Of a stretch of DNA of 64,000 bases, positions 1-9,954 are shown in pieces (positions within the stretch are counted from its first letter, which is position 1; each line of letters starts with the position of its first letter). The notes beneath the pieces are model-generated. The model did no database searches. It was not told the origin of the DNA and worked only from the letters and a program-made list of their open reading frames with translations. The stretch is from Laccaria trichodermophora (Eukaryota > Basidiomycota > Agaricomycetes > Agaricales > Hydnangiaceae), in the NCBI GenBank assembly GCA_018417955.1, contig JACTVC010000002.1, positions 496,001 to 560,000 of the forward strand. The letters are read 5' to 3'. The position numbers and the translations under genes were made by a program.

Positions 1-513
1 GGCATGGTCTAGCATGAAAAGAAAATTGACCTGACTGCTGATAAGCCATCTGTATGGCAAACAACAATCAACATCAGTGTGCTTGATGAAATTGGCATAC
101 ATACTTGGTGAAAGCCTCTGCTAAGATTCAAGCATGGAGAGAAGGAAGGGGAAGGGATAAACGAAAGGAATGTGAGCAGGCTGGCAGCAGGAAGTGTGAT
201 GGCTCCAGCTAAATCGCTCGGCAAGGTTGCTGCGGGAGTGAAGTGCAACAGAGGAGGCGTCACGAGTGGCCGTGGAAAGCAGGATTCCGCACACGAAGTT
301 GCAAGCGACATGGTGGTGAAGTGTTGACAACGTTGACATGGACAGCTGTCTTGCACAAGTCTCACATGTCAACGCCTCGTGTGACCAAATGTGATGTATG
401 TGATGTTTCAATACTGGTAACATTACAAGACGAAATGATGGAACAGTTAGAGCGCGCGCTTTTTTTGGCCACATCGCGCGTCCGATTCCCAATGACGAAA
501 CTTGTGATCCCAC
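1..513. other. No recognisable gene
   Basis: Short open frames exist on both strands, but none has a motif, splice-site pattern or codon character I can tie to a family. The stretch lies outside the left end of the fold-back repeat and I see no copy of it elsewhere in the window. Confidence 0.5.
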
Positions 514-604
514 TAGTGGTATACAATCTTATGATAAAAACCAGACACATGCCTGGAAGGCGATGTGTATAATGCCTAGAGGTTCAATGAGATCGCATAT
601 CTCA

Positions 605-1740
605 TTGTTCTAGGATATCTCATTGCGATTTTCATATGGATACCTGGTGCTTTCAATATATATTTCATTCTCAACCCCAGGATATTTCATTGCGATTTTC
701 ATATGAAAGCCTGGCGCTTTCAATATATATTTCATTCATTATCTCTGGATATCTCATTGCGATTTTCATATGGATACCTGGTGCTTTGAATATATATTTC
801 ATTCTCAACACCAGGATATTTCATTGCGATTTTCATATGAAAGCCTGGCGCTTTCAATATATATTTCATTCATTATCTCTGAATATCTCATTGCGATTTT
901 CATATGGATACCTGGTGCTTTCAATATATATTTCATTCTCAACCCCAGGATATTTCATTGCGATTTTCATATGAAAGCCTGGCGCTTTCAATATATATTT
1001 CATTCATTATCTCTGAATATCTCATTGCGATTTTCATATGGATACCTGGTGCTTTCAATATATATTTCATTCTCAACCCCAGGATATTTCATTGCGATTT
1101 TCATATGAAAGCCTGGCGCTTTCAATATATATTTCATTCATTATCTCTGGATATCTCATTGCGATTTTCATATGGATACCTGGTGCTTTGAATATATATT
1201 TCATTCTCAACACCAGGATATTTCATTGCGATTTTCATATGAAAGCCTGGCGCTTTCAATATATATTTCATTCATTATCTCTGAATATCTCATTGCGATT
1301 TTCATATGGATACCTGGTGCTTTCAATATATATTTCATTCTCAACCCCAGGATATTTCATTGCGATTTTCATATGAAAGCCTGGCGCTTTCAATATATAT
1401 TTCATTCATTATCTCTGGATATCTCATTGCGATTTTCATATAGATACCTGGTGCTTTCAATATATATTTCATTCTCAACCCCAGGATATTTCATTGCAAT
1501 TTTCATATGAAAGCCTGGCGCTTTCAATATATATTTCATTCATTATCTCTGGATATCTCATTGCAATTTTCATATAGATACCTGGCGCTTTCAATATATA
1601 TTTCATTGTCAACCCCAGGATATTTCATTGCGATTTTCATATAGATACCTGGCGCTTTCAATATATATTTCATTCTCAACCCCAGGATATTTCATTGGAA
1701 TTTTCATATGGATACCTGGCGCTTTCATTGCATATTTCAT
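605..1740 (+). repeat. 67-bp tandem array (134-bp higher-order unit)
   Basis: About 17 units of roughly 67 bp. Each contains TTCATTGCGATTTTCATATG followed by a CCTGGNGCTTTCAATATATATTTCATT segment. Units alternate between two variants (GATACCTGGTGC with CTCAACCCC, and GAAAGCCTGGCGC with CATTATCTC), giving a 134-bp period that also shows as identical 112-codon open frames every 134 bp. Those frames are by-products of the repeat and not genes. The mirror array in the right arm has only about five units. Confidence 0.95.
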
Positions 1741-2284
1741 TGTTAGCCCCAGGATATTTCATTGTGTTTTTCATATGTGTACCTGGCACTTTCAATGAAT
1801 ATTTCATTTTTAGCAGAAAAATTGAATATATATATAAATGGTGTACAGAACATCAGGCACTGCCTTCAGGGTCCATCCTAAAAGGGGAATATCACCTGAT
1901 TTGACCAAAAACTGAAAAAAAACCAAGAGGGGAATGGTTTTACCTATCAGGGTCCATGGAATGGGTTGTTGGGTTGTTGGTCACATGACCAATTACCAAA
2001 AATGGTCAAAAAAACAAAAGTTGTAGCCATACACTGTAGCTTCCTGAATCTGTTTAAATTATGTTCTGAAGTGCTCCCATTGTGGAGATATGAGGTAAAG
2101 GAATCCCAAAAGTGTCATGTTTTTTTTTGTTTTTTGCATTTTTCTCTATGAAAACAAAACCAAACAATATGATTTCAGTATATTTAGAAATCTAAAAGAA
2201 AGAGCTACAATTATTGTATCGTGGGAAAAATGACCAAAAAAGGAAGGTGCATGCCCTAGAAAAGGAATTGTCAGATATAGACTA

Positions 2285-2475
2285 CCAAGTTTACTGATAG
2301 ACTACAAAAAAGTCAGACTCAGACTACAAAGTTTACTGATAGACTACAAAAGACTACAAAAGTCAGACATAGACTACAAATTTTACTGATAGACTACAAA
2401 AGACTACAAAAGTCAGACATAGACTACAAATTTTACTGATAGACTACAAAAGACTACAAAAGTTGGACTTAGACT
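2285..2475 (+). repeat. ~51-bp tandem repeats rich in AGACTACAAA
   Basis: Four to five imperfect units of the form GTCAGACATAGACTACAAA followed by a TTTTACTGATAGACTACAAA segment. The mirror copy at about 18735-18895 has one unit fewer. Two telomere-like TTAGGG units follow directly at 2483-2494. Confidence 0.85.
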
Positions 2476-2675
2476 GCAAAAATTAGGGTTAGGGCTAACA
2501 GGTTATCTAAAGTCAACCTAGCCCATCCATCACATACATTGATGGGGAAATGGCTGGGGAATATACAGATACATTGCAGGGACCCTATTCCATGTCTAGT
2601 TTGAGGAATCATATGCAAAAGAGAGCATGGCAGCCATTAGAAAAGGGTGTCCTGTCCACTCTTTTAGACTACAAA

Positions 2676-2935
2676 AGCTTGTAGTGTCTGCTTTTTTAGA
2701 CTACAAAAGCTTTTAGTGTCCGCTTTTTAGACTACAAAAGTTTGTAGTGTCCGCTTTTTTAGACTACAAAAGTTTGTAGTGTCCGCTTTTTTAGACTACA
2801 AAAGTTTGTAGTGTCCGCTTTTTTAGACTACAAAAGCTTGTAGTGTCTGCCTTTTCATTATAAAAGTTTGTAGTGTCCGCTTTTTAGACTACAAAAGTTT
2901 GTAGTGTCTGCTTTTTGAGACTACAAAAGTTTGTA
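2676..2935 (+). repeat. ~33-bp tandem array, units self-complementary
   Basis: About eight units of TTTAGACTACAAAAGTTTGT followed by AGTGTCCGCTT. Each unit contains its own small palindrome (ACTACAAA...TTTGTAGT), so the array can fold locally. The mirror copy lies at about 3625-3915. Confidence 0.85.
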
Positions 2936-3158
2936 GTTAGCATGTAGGTTATGGTGTCCTTGGCTTGTCTGGGTTATGGGGATGAGGTTGAAGGATTGAC
3001 ATGATCTTACATATTGCCAGTGCTTCAGCATTAGTTTTTGACATCATGCACAAGTTGTCTTTCACATTAGGAAAGGCTATTTTAAAGCCTTTCATATTGA
3101 TACCTACTGTTCTATCCCAAAACATAACTATAAGTTCATGTGGGGATATGGCTGAAGG

Positions 3159-3410
3159 ATTGCTATTGCCACATCATCAGTTTTTCAATTCATGCCCAAG
3201 TTGGCTTTCACACTGTCTGCTTTCACATTGATAGCTACTGGCCTGTCCCAAACATACTCAACTTTGATATCAGGTCTTTGAGGGTTATAGGATGATGGGC
3301 TGATTCATTCTGGGAGATGTCCTCAAGTTAAGTCATGTTGTAAGGTGACCATGTATCCATGTATTGAGACAGAACAGTATATACCAACATGAATGGCCTC
3401 CTTTGGCTTC
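3159..3410. repeat. Loop of the fold-back element
   Basis: About 250 bp separate the two arms. The loop contains a diverged partial copy of the inner arm (CATGCCCAAGTTGGCTTTCA at 3192, compared with CATGCACAAGTTGTCTTTCA at 3045), suggesting an older internal duplication. No gene seen. Confidence 0.6.
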
Positions 3411-4068
3411 AATTCTTCAGCCACATCACATGAACTTATAATTATGTTTTGGGATAGAACAGTAGGTATCAATATGAAAGGCTTTAGAATAGCCTTTCCT
3501 AATGTGAAAGACAACTTGTGCATGATGTCAAAAACTAATGCTGAAGCACTGGCAATATGTAAGATCATGTCAATCCTTCAACCTCATCCCCATAACCCAG
3601 ACAAGCCAAGGACACCATAACCTACATGCTAACTACAAACTTTTGTAGTCTCAAAAAGCAGACACTACAAACTTTTGTAGTCTAAAAAGCGGACACTACA
3701 AACTTTTATAATGAAAAGGCAGACACTACAAGCTTTTGTAGTCTAAAAAAGCGGACACTACAAACTTTTGTAGTCTAAAAAAGCGGACACTACAAACTTT
3801 TGTAGTCTAAAAAAGCGGACACTACAAACTTTTGTAGTCTAAAAAGCGGACACTAAAAGCTTTTGTAGTCTAAAAAAGCAGACACTACAAGCTTTTGTAG
3901 TCTAAAAGAGTGGACAGGACACCCTTTTCTAATGGCTGCCATGCTCTCTTTTGCATATGATTCCTCAAACTAGACATGGAATAGGGTCCCTGCAATGTAT
4001 CTGTATATTCCCCAGCCATTTCCCCATCAATGTATGTGATGGATGGGCTAGGTTGACTTTAGATAACC
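3411..4068 (-). repeat. Right arm of fold-back element, inner part
   Basis: Reverse complement of about 2505-3158. It ends in ATAACC at 4063-4068, directly against the TGTGAAACC terminus of the chromovirus LTR. After removal of the retroelement and one TAACC copy, the arm continues without a gap into 18716 onward (TGTTAGCCCTAACCC). Confidence 0.85.
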
Positions 4069-4436
4069 TGTGAAACCGAACGTGTGTCCGTGACTTCTCG
4101 ATGGAGTCGCGCGCACGAGATGGCAGCGGAGAAAAGGTGAGGTACTCGCGAGAGCGAGGAAGATGAGGAGACGCGTGGCATCTTCTCGAGTGAGCGTCCC
4201 TGTAACCCTGGGAGGGGGACGTTGTCACCCGACGTCGGACTCTGGTATCCCAGAGGGGAGGCATTAGGTTGCCTAACCGTAAAGCGTATCCGTGACCCAA
4301 TCCACATATGTATATAATGTGGTTATCAAGTGAGTTACCAGAGAATGTAGCACAACTATATACAACAAGAAGCAAACAATAGTAAACAATGATCCTAAGT
4401 CATGTACAACTACTAGGACACATGTCCACCGTTACA
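4069..4436 (-). repeat. 3' LTR of chromovirus
   Basis: 368 bp, begins TGTAACGG and ends GTTTCACA in element sense. It is identical in length to the LTR at 18343-18710, with four transition differences. A TATATACATA stretch at about 4308-4318 is a plausible TATA element on the minus strand. Confidence 0.95.
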
Positions 4437-4449
4437 AAGCCCCCCCATG
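4437..4449 (-). other. Polypurine tract of chromovirus
   Basis: Reads ATGGGGGGGCTT in element sense, directly before the 3' LTR start TGTAACGG. This is the expected place for the plus-strand primer of reverse transcription. Confidence 0.75.
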
Positions 4450-4484
4450 AGATAGGAGCATCCGTCTCGCCATATAGAATAACT

Positions 4485-7400
4485 TCAGCGCCGTCCTTGT
4501 CGCCGCATATGGTCCTCGTCCCGTTTCCGAATGTTCTGAATCCGGCGTCCCGCACGTTTTCCCCGTTTTGTTCTTTTATATCCTATGTCCTCCATCTGAT
4601 CGTCCACTTCGCCCTCCTCAAGGTCGTCGTGTGAATTGTGAGGGTAATCGTATTGCACCGGATCCAAAATTAGGGGTCCTGCTGAGGCCATCATTTCGCC
4701 GATGGCCGCGTGGTGCGCTGCTTCGAATTCCTCAGGATTCATGAAGGTGGGAGGGTCTACGTTCATACAATCGTCTCCATCCAGTCTGTCTACCAGTGAA
4801 GTGAAGTTCGGATCCGTAAGTCGCGAAGAAAGCGGGGTGGGTCCTGGTGAGTCACTTAACCTAGCGGCCAAATTACTCGTCATTCGTGACATGAGCGTAG
4901 GGTGGGCGTGTTCGTGGAGCGGGGAGATGGGGGGAGGGATCACTCTATCCATAATGCGAAGAGCCAGTGTCCTGTCAGCGCCCGTTGTAGCTGCTGAGTC
5001 CGTTGAGGCGCCAATGGCTGCCGGGGAAGAGGAACCTATTGTCAATGTTGGCAAGGCAGCTGCGACTGGCCAAGGCAACAGGGCACTTGGCGTAGGTCCG
5101 GACGGGGGCAGGGGATATGGTATCACAGTGGTGTTTCCTTGCAGCAAAACGGGACTAAAGGTATTACCCGATGGTGACCACATAAAGGCCACATTCGCGC
5201 CAAAGGGCAGTGGAGCATCAGGGGACAGGTTGATAGCAGCGGGGACATTAGGAATTACTGGCAACGCGCCTAGGGGCAGTGGGTTAGTAGGGACAGAGTT
5301 AAGATCCGCTGTAGAACTAGCGGTTAACGATGAAGGAGTACGTCTTATTGATGACGAAGTTAGGCCGGGGGACGGTGATCGGGAGAAACGACGGTATCGT
5401 CTAGGGGACACCGAGCGTCTGTAAGGAACTCGGCTCCTATACCGGGGAGAAGGAGAACGGTGGTAACGTCGTCGCGGATACGCGGACTGTTCTGGCGATC
5501 GATAGCGGGACCTGGAAGGAGAACGCTTGAAGGGTCGAGAGCGTTCTGGCGATCGCGGGCGTCGAACTTGACGATCTCGGCTTACTTGTCTACGAGAGGA
5601 GGAACCAGCGGAGGATGGAGGAATAATAGTTGAACTGGCAGGGGGTGGTAGAGATGGTCTGGAACCGGAGTCTTGGCTAGGAAAGAGGACGGAGGAGCTA
5701 GGCCAAGTGTGCGTCGACTGCCTTAGGGCTCTAAGGTAATCGTCGTAATTGGCGAAGGAAACTAGTAGTTCCACTCCGTTCTCCTGTCGATGGTGCATGT
5801 AACTCCGTAGCTGTCTAGCTTGACTGACGGACCCGGTTTCGAACCAGAAGCTGTACCCCTGCCCAACAGTGGTTCTAAATATTCGCCGAATAGGCAGCTG
5901 AAGTCTCGTAGCGATGTCGACAACTAGGGTCTGTATCAACACAAAGTCCTCCGAGAGCGGCAAGCCGTATAAAGTCAGATAGGACGATGCGAACTCCAGA
6001 GGGTCCTCAGGGACGGGATCCATCCTCGTATCGATTGTGTCTTCGACTAGGAAATTGAGAGGGATCTGTGGGCCCATTGCTTCTCCCGCTGAATCCTCGT
6101 CTCCTAACGATACTTCATCGTCCGCTTTCCTTTTCCCTGAAGGCGCGGAAGGCTGTGCAGTTCCCAATGGTCTGTGTTCAGTCGAGGAAGGTGCGGAAGC
6201 TATTGTCGCGCCAGCGGCAGCGTATCTAGAATCCGTAGCTGGAGCAGCGTGAGTCGCGCTCCCTGTGCCTGCAGAACTCTCCGTTTCTATTCTCTTCACA
6301 GGTTGACTTGGGCCGTCGAAGTCAGGGTAATGGTCGTCGTCGCTATCGCTGTCATAGCTTGAAGGGGGACGAGGAGGGTCTCGCAGTGAAGGAAGGTCCT
6401 CAGGCCTTGGGGTAGGGGCTTCCTTACCGACATCTCCAGGTTGGGGGTCGAGGCTGTGATAGATCCACATGGGTTGAGGGAGTTGGACCTTATTGATATC
6501 CCGGTAAACTCCTTCCGGACAAGGCTGGCCATACGTGCTCACATCCGAGACGCAACCAGGAGGGGGTTTAGGAGCATGTAAAAAGAACATATGCCATCGT
6601 CTTTCCCGGTCGTATCTACTATGTGTCCGGTGATCTGGATAGGCCTTGGTGCCCACCTCCCTGAACGTCCCTTCGAGGTGATGATTTTCGACAAATTTTC
6701 GCCACTTCTTCTTCTCAAAAGACGAAGCTCCTGGTTGTGACTGTTCCGCTTTCTTCACTGGAGGAGGTCTGATCCAGGGAACTCTGTCCTTATCGATGAC
6801 GATCGACACCAACGGGGGTGGTTTATGCTTGATGGTCTTTTTCCCTTTCGCCTGTTTTTTATCACCAGCTCCCTGATTAGTTTGTATAGTCGGCCAGATC
6901 CATCCGGGGTCAAAAGTCCTCGTCGTATTGGACATGGTTAAATCTCCTCGCGCCATGGCGCGGACGTCGTGTTCGTTTACGTTCCAGTGCGTAAATGAAG
7001 AAGTGGTTCCAGCCGCGAAGTCAATCATGGCCTCTTGAGCAGCGAATTGAACGCGCTCAGTTGGTGAAATCTCTCTCGCTATAAAACAAGGAATCCCTTC
7101 CTTCAAGTACCATCGGGCCGTTCGTTCCTCCATTCCATTTAGCCAAGCTCCCAAATAACGGTCATCCGCCATGTCTGCTTCATCGTCTGGATCCGGCATC
7201 CAGAATCGAGATCCGTGCAAACGTGATACATAGTCGATGAAAGCACGTTTATCCTTAATGCCTCGTTGGACTTCAGCGACGCCGTCTACAGCAGCTGAGA
7301 AGCGCTTGATCGATCGGAGGGCATCCACCTGATCAGAAGTGGGGAAAGTGGGCCGTATGCTGGTACTCCATAGAGCTCTCTGTTCGTTGTCGAAGAAGTA

Positions 7401-7799
7401 GAGGTCCAGGTATGACCGGTGCAGGGCTTCTATACGTTTCTCGGTATCTTGATTGACCTTTATTAGTTTATTAATATATTCGATGAGTACGCTTCCTGTA
7501 TCGATGGCGGGTCTCCCATCGCTCCTCCAGCAATTAAAGACGGATTCGAATTCTGGACTATCGCGCGGAAATCCCGCGGCGGGAGTCATGATCAGCGCTC
7601 TCCATTCCTTGCCCGGAATACAGAGCTGCGCGTTCCTGGTGGGGTCGAAGGGTCCCATATGACCATCGTAACGGCGATTAGCTTCTTCGAAGAAGTCGAC
7701 ACGGAGGTTTAGATTGCTTGGCCTGAGTCCTGGGCAAAAGGCGTTGCGACGAGAGTTAGGGGATGTTATTTCCCATAGTCTTTTGCCCATTCGCACCAT
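4485..7799 (-). CDS. Extra 3' ORF of the chromovirus: 1104-aa protein with RS domain
   Basis: An intact 1104-codon frame between integrase and the 3' LTR, the position env occupies in some retroelements. I see no signal peptide or membrane anchor, so it does not look like an envelope. Residues 1-330 are a folded-looking region without motifs I recognise (it includes DPGWIWPT near 310). Residues ~330-600 are basic/proline-rich and then acidic (SDSDDDHYPDFD). A middle globular part follows at ~610-710. An arginine-serine dipeptide domain sits at ~735-820 (RSPERSRPF, RSPSRSRYRSPE, SRSPSPG), then a proline/serine-rich stretch. The last 30 residues are strongly basic (KRTKRGKRAGRR), a likely nuclear localisation signal. 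RS domains are typical of splicing factors and RNA-binding partners, so a role in RNA export, packaging or splicing control is an inference. The frame is undamaged although pol is broken. Confidence 0.75.
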   Translation of the reverse strand: MVRMGKRLWEITSPNSRRNAFCPGLRPSNLNLRVDFFEEANRRYDGHMGPFDPTRNAQLCIPGKEWRALIMTPAAGFPRDSPEFESVFNCWRSDGRPAIDTGSVLIEYINKLIKVNQDTEKRIEALHRSYLDLYFFDNEQRALWSTSIRPTFPTSDQVDALRSIKRFSAAVDGVAEVQRGIKDKRAFIDYVSRLHGSRFWMPDPDDEADMADDRYLGAWLNGMEERTARWYLKEGIPCFIAREISPTERVQFAAQEAMIDFAAGTTSSFTHWNVNEHDVRAMARGDLTMSNTTRTFDPGWIWPTIQTNQGAGDKKQAKGKKTIKHKPPPLVSIVIDKDRVPWIRPPPVKKAEQSQPGASSFEKKKWRKFVENHHLEGTFREVGTKAYPDHRTHSRYDRERRWHMFFLHAPKPPPGCVSDVSTYGQPCPEGVYRDINKVQLPQPMWIYHSLDPQPGDVGKEAPTPRPEDLPSLRDPPRPPSSYDSDSDDDHYPDFDGPSQPVKRIETESSAGTGSATHAAPATDSRYAAAGATIASAPSSTEHRPLGTAQPSAPSGKRKADDEVSLGDEDSAGEAMGPQIPLNFLVEDTIDTRMDPVPEDPLEFASSYLTLYGLPLSEDFVLIQTLVVDIATRLQLPIRRIFRTTVGQGYSFWFETGSVSQARQLRSYMHHRQENGVELLVSFANYDDYLRALRQSTHTWPSSSVLFPSQDSGSRPSLPPPASSTIIPPSSAGSSSRRQVSRDRQVRRPRSPERSRPFKRSPSRSRYRSPEQSAYPRRRYHRSPSPRYRSRVPYRRSVSPRRYRRFSRSPSPGLTSSSIRRTPSSLTASSTADLNSVPTNPLPLGALPVIPNVPAAINLSPDAPLPFGANVAFMWSPSGNTFSPVLLQGNTTVIPYPLPPSGPTPSALLPWPVAAALPTLTIGSSSPAAIGASTDSAATTGADRTLALRIMDRVIPPPISPLHEHAHPTLMSRMTSNLAARLSDSPGPTPLSSRLTDPNFTSLVDRLDGDDCMNVDPPTFMNPEEFEAAHHAAIGEMMASAGPLILDPVQYDYPHNSHDDLEEGEVDDQMEDIGYKRTKRGKRAGRRIQNIRKRDEDHMRRQGRR

Positions 7800-8159
7800 C
7801 CTGCGATGAATAAAGGCGGGCAGCGTGTAGGTAGGAGGAGGTGGTAAGATAGGGATTCAGTCATAGTCCGCAAAGCTGGGCACTCTACTCGGAACGTAGC
7901 GTCTAGTATCGTTGTTTCCTGCTCCGGGTATGTGGTGGGTTCGACCCATCATTTTAGTATGCGCCGCACACGTTCGCGCTTCACAGCGGCGGGACGCGTG
8001 AGGCCAGCAAGTTAGTCGATGGAGGGTTGGTTCGGAAGTTGAGTCGCGTAAAGGTTTTGAACGAAGAGATTTCGGAGTTTTAAATTGACTGTACAGTAGT
8101 ATTATCTAAAGTTCGTGATAGGTTTAAGGTTATAGATTAGAGTGGAATGGATAGGGGCT
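7800..8159 (-). other. Spacer between integrase and the 3' ORF
   Basis: About 360 bp inside the element with no long frame on the minus strand. The 3' ORF could be translated from a spliced or separate transcript. I cannot assign specific signals. Confidence 0.4.
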
Positions 8160-9437
8160 TCAAACGAGTAGGCCTTTGGTCTCGAGGTATTCTCGTTTGA
8201 GTTGAGGGGAGTTCCTAAGATCGTATTCCGAGACCCACGAGTCGTCCGCAGGACCGTAGCCCTTCCATCTAATGAGATACATTCTTCGGTTAGCTTTTTT
8301 CTTGCCAACTAGCCGATGTCCTAAGATAGCTTCAACTTCGTATTCTTCGGAAGCTTTTAATTCTCTAGTTGGGGGAAGTCTGGTTTGGTCGCCAAACTCA
8401 TCCGGGGAAGGGTTGTATTTCTTTAGGTGATCTATGTTGAATACGGGGTGCATTGAATAAGTGTCGGGTAACCTCAAGCGATATACTTGAGGATTGATCC
8501 TTTCAATGACTTCGAAGGGCCCGATCATTCGCTGGATTAGTTTCTTGCCTGTCCCTTCAACATCGACCAGTTCTAGGGAGTGCGGATTGACGAGAGCGTA
8601 TTCGCCCACTTCTAAAGTCTGTATAGGCCTACGTTTCTTGTCGTATGCTTTTGCCTGCCTATCTTGAGCTAGGGCAATGGCGTCTTTGGCAAAGTTCCGA
8701 TGTAGTTCCAAGCTTTCCACGAAATCTTCGGCGGATTGGCTAGGTAAGAAGGGTCGTAGCGACGGGTCGACTTCGGGAACTATAACCCCTGCGGATATTC
8801 TGGGGTTGTATCCCATTAGTAGGAAGTTGGGGGAACGCTTAGTAGAGGAGTGTACGCTGCTGTTGTAGGAGTAAGCTAGGACGCTTAGCCAGTCTGACCA
8901 GCTCTCCTTGTCTGAAGACACGTAAGCGCGTAACATCTGTTCTATTGTGGCATTGAGGATTTCCGTTTGTCCGTCCGTTTGAGGGTGATGAGCAGAGGAC
9001 AACGCCATGACACTTCCGTAGTTAGCGACGACCGATTTCCAGAATATGGTAGCCCATCTTCGGTCTCGATCTGAGATGATGACTTCTGGTAGTCCATAGA
9101 CGTTGACTACTTTTTCCACGAATATTTTGGCGAAACCTTCTTGGGTCAGGGTAGTATGAGTAGGTATTATCAGGGCGAATTTGGTGAGTTTGTCTACTAC
9201 AACCAGAATCGCCGTATAACCTTGCTCGCCGGATGCGGGTAGTCCGGTTATCATGTCCAAGGACACTGTAGAGAAGGGTCTGGTAGGAATATGCGCGGGT
9301 CTTAACGCGCCCATTTTGGCACGATGGTCTACCTTAATTTTCTGACAAACATCGCAAGTAGTAGCGTAGGCTTCTGCGTCTTTACTCATAGACGGCCAAA
9401 AGAATAGTTCTTGTAGACGCGCTATGAAGCGGCGGGG
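8160..9437 (-). CDS. Chromovirus integrase with C-terminal chromodomain (3' part of pol)
   Basis: The frame from 9389 begins MSKDAEAYATTCDVCQ, containing the CxxC half of the HHCC zinc domain. The same frame extends upstream to 9437 as PRRFIARLQELFFWPS, up to the solo-LTR insertion. The catalytic DDE triad is visible as LDMITG, IISDRDRRW and DGQTEILN. A GPF/Y-like segment (MIGPFEVIERI) follows. The end of the protein (EVEAILGHRL, then YLIRWKGYGPADDSW) is a chromodomain, defining the element as a chromovirus. Chromodomain integrases usually tether to modified histones and direct insertion to heterochromatin (family knowledge). The HHCC domain is cut in two by the inserted LTR, so this copy cannot make normal integrase. 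Confidence 0.93.
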   Translation of the reverse strand, partial: PRRFIARLQELFFWPSMSKDAEAYATTCDVCQKIKVDHRAKMGALRPAHIPTRPFSTVSLDMITGLPASGEQGYTAILVVVDKLTKFALIIPTHTTLTQEGFAKIFVEKVVNVYGLPEVIISDRDRRWATIFWKSVVANYGSVMALSSAHHPQTDGQTEILNATIEQMLRAYVSSDKESWSDWLSVLAYSYNSSVHSSTKRSPNFLLMGYNPRISAGVIVPEVDPSLRPFLPSQSAEDFVESLELHRNFAKDAIALAQDRQAKAYDKKRRPIQTLEVGEYALVNPHSLELVDVEGTGKKLIQRMIGPFEVIERINPQVYRLRLPDTYSMHPVFNIDHLKKYNPSPDEFGDQTRLPPTRELKASEEYEVEAILGHRLVGKKKANRRMYLIRWKGYGPADDSWVSEYDLRNSPQLKREYLETKGLLV

Positions 9438-9442
9438 GCCTG

Positions 9443-9949
9443 TGTGACAGGTATATAGTATTATATCCTTCCTTTACACTGTTTACTTTCCATTACTTAG
9501 CATTTGTGTCACATGACTCCACCATACTTGTCAGTAGGTAGTCATGTGACAATCCCATCTTCTTCTATCTTTCAAACCACCACTACGTATACTCTGCGTC
9601 AGGATCAGCGTCGTACCGCGTTCCCCCTTGAAGTATTGTAAGTGATTTGAGTTTAGCAGGGTCACTGAATACTCTCCTAGAGGTGTTCAGTTACAGCTTG
9701 GCTTATTTCTCTCAGTATCACCTTCTTGAGGATTTCCTGAGAAGGAGCAGTGATTGTGCAACGGATTTCCGAAGCATCAACGATCTCTGCTAGATACTGG
9801 CCGAATCTCCCTATTTCTCTCTCTTTGGACCGAGATCCAACTTAGATCATAGCTGATTGTGGCTCGGTCTCCACACCATTGTCATTCCGGCTCGCCATAC
9901 GACTTTCATCGACAGCTCCCCACATTTAACACACAAGAAGTGCGTTACA
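9443..9949 (-). mobile_element. Solo LTR nested in the integrase zinc domain
   Basis: 507 bp with ends TGTAACGC and CTGTCACA in minus sense, flanked by a perfect 5-bp TSD (GCCTG on plus, at 9438-9442 and 9950-9954). It falls between the codons for AHAG and PRRF of integrase. Removing 512 bp (LTR plus one TSD) returns RT (frame of 9926) and integrase (frame of 8160) to one frame. A dyad GTCACATGACT...AGTCATGTGAC lies at about 9508-9550. It was probably left by LTR-LTR recombination of a full element. Confidence 0.88.
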
Positions 9950-9954
9950 GCCTG

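Larger units (their letters stand above)
514..3158 (+). repeat. Left arm of a large fold-back (inverted-repeat) element
   Basis: This arm reappears reverse-complemented at 3411-4068 and then, past the inserted chromovirus, at 18716-19855. Matching landmarks, outside to inside, are: the outer end GTGGTATACA (about 516 / 19848), the 67-bp array, the AT-rich block at 1810-2280, the AGACTACAAA repeats, TTAGGGTTAGGG, the block CTAAAGTCAACCTAGCCC (2511 / 4062), the ~33-bp TTTGTAGTGTCCGC array, and the inner block at 3001-3158. No transposase-like frame is visible in the arms. It may be a non-autonomous fold-back transposon or a product of inverted duplication. No clear target-site duplication was found at the outer ends. 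Confidence 0.85.

Noticed and set aside
636..1510. Series of 112-codon frames every 134 bp
   Set aside because: They are the translation of the 67/134-bp tandem repeat and have no independent coding signal.
605..1740. CRISPR-like array
   Set aside because: There are no unique spacers; units are contiguous, and the genome is eukaryotic.
4702..5424. Plus-strand frame of 240 codons inside the retroelement
   Set aside because: Shadow of the minus-strand 3' ORF; composition follows the opposite strand.
4485..7799. Envelope protein of an errantivirus-like element
   Set aside because: No signal peptide, cleavage site, fusion segment or membrane anchor; the RS domain and basic tail point to a nuclear/RNA role.
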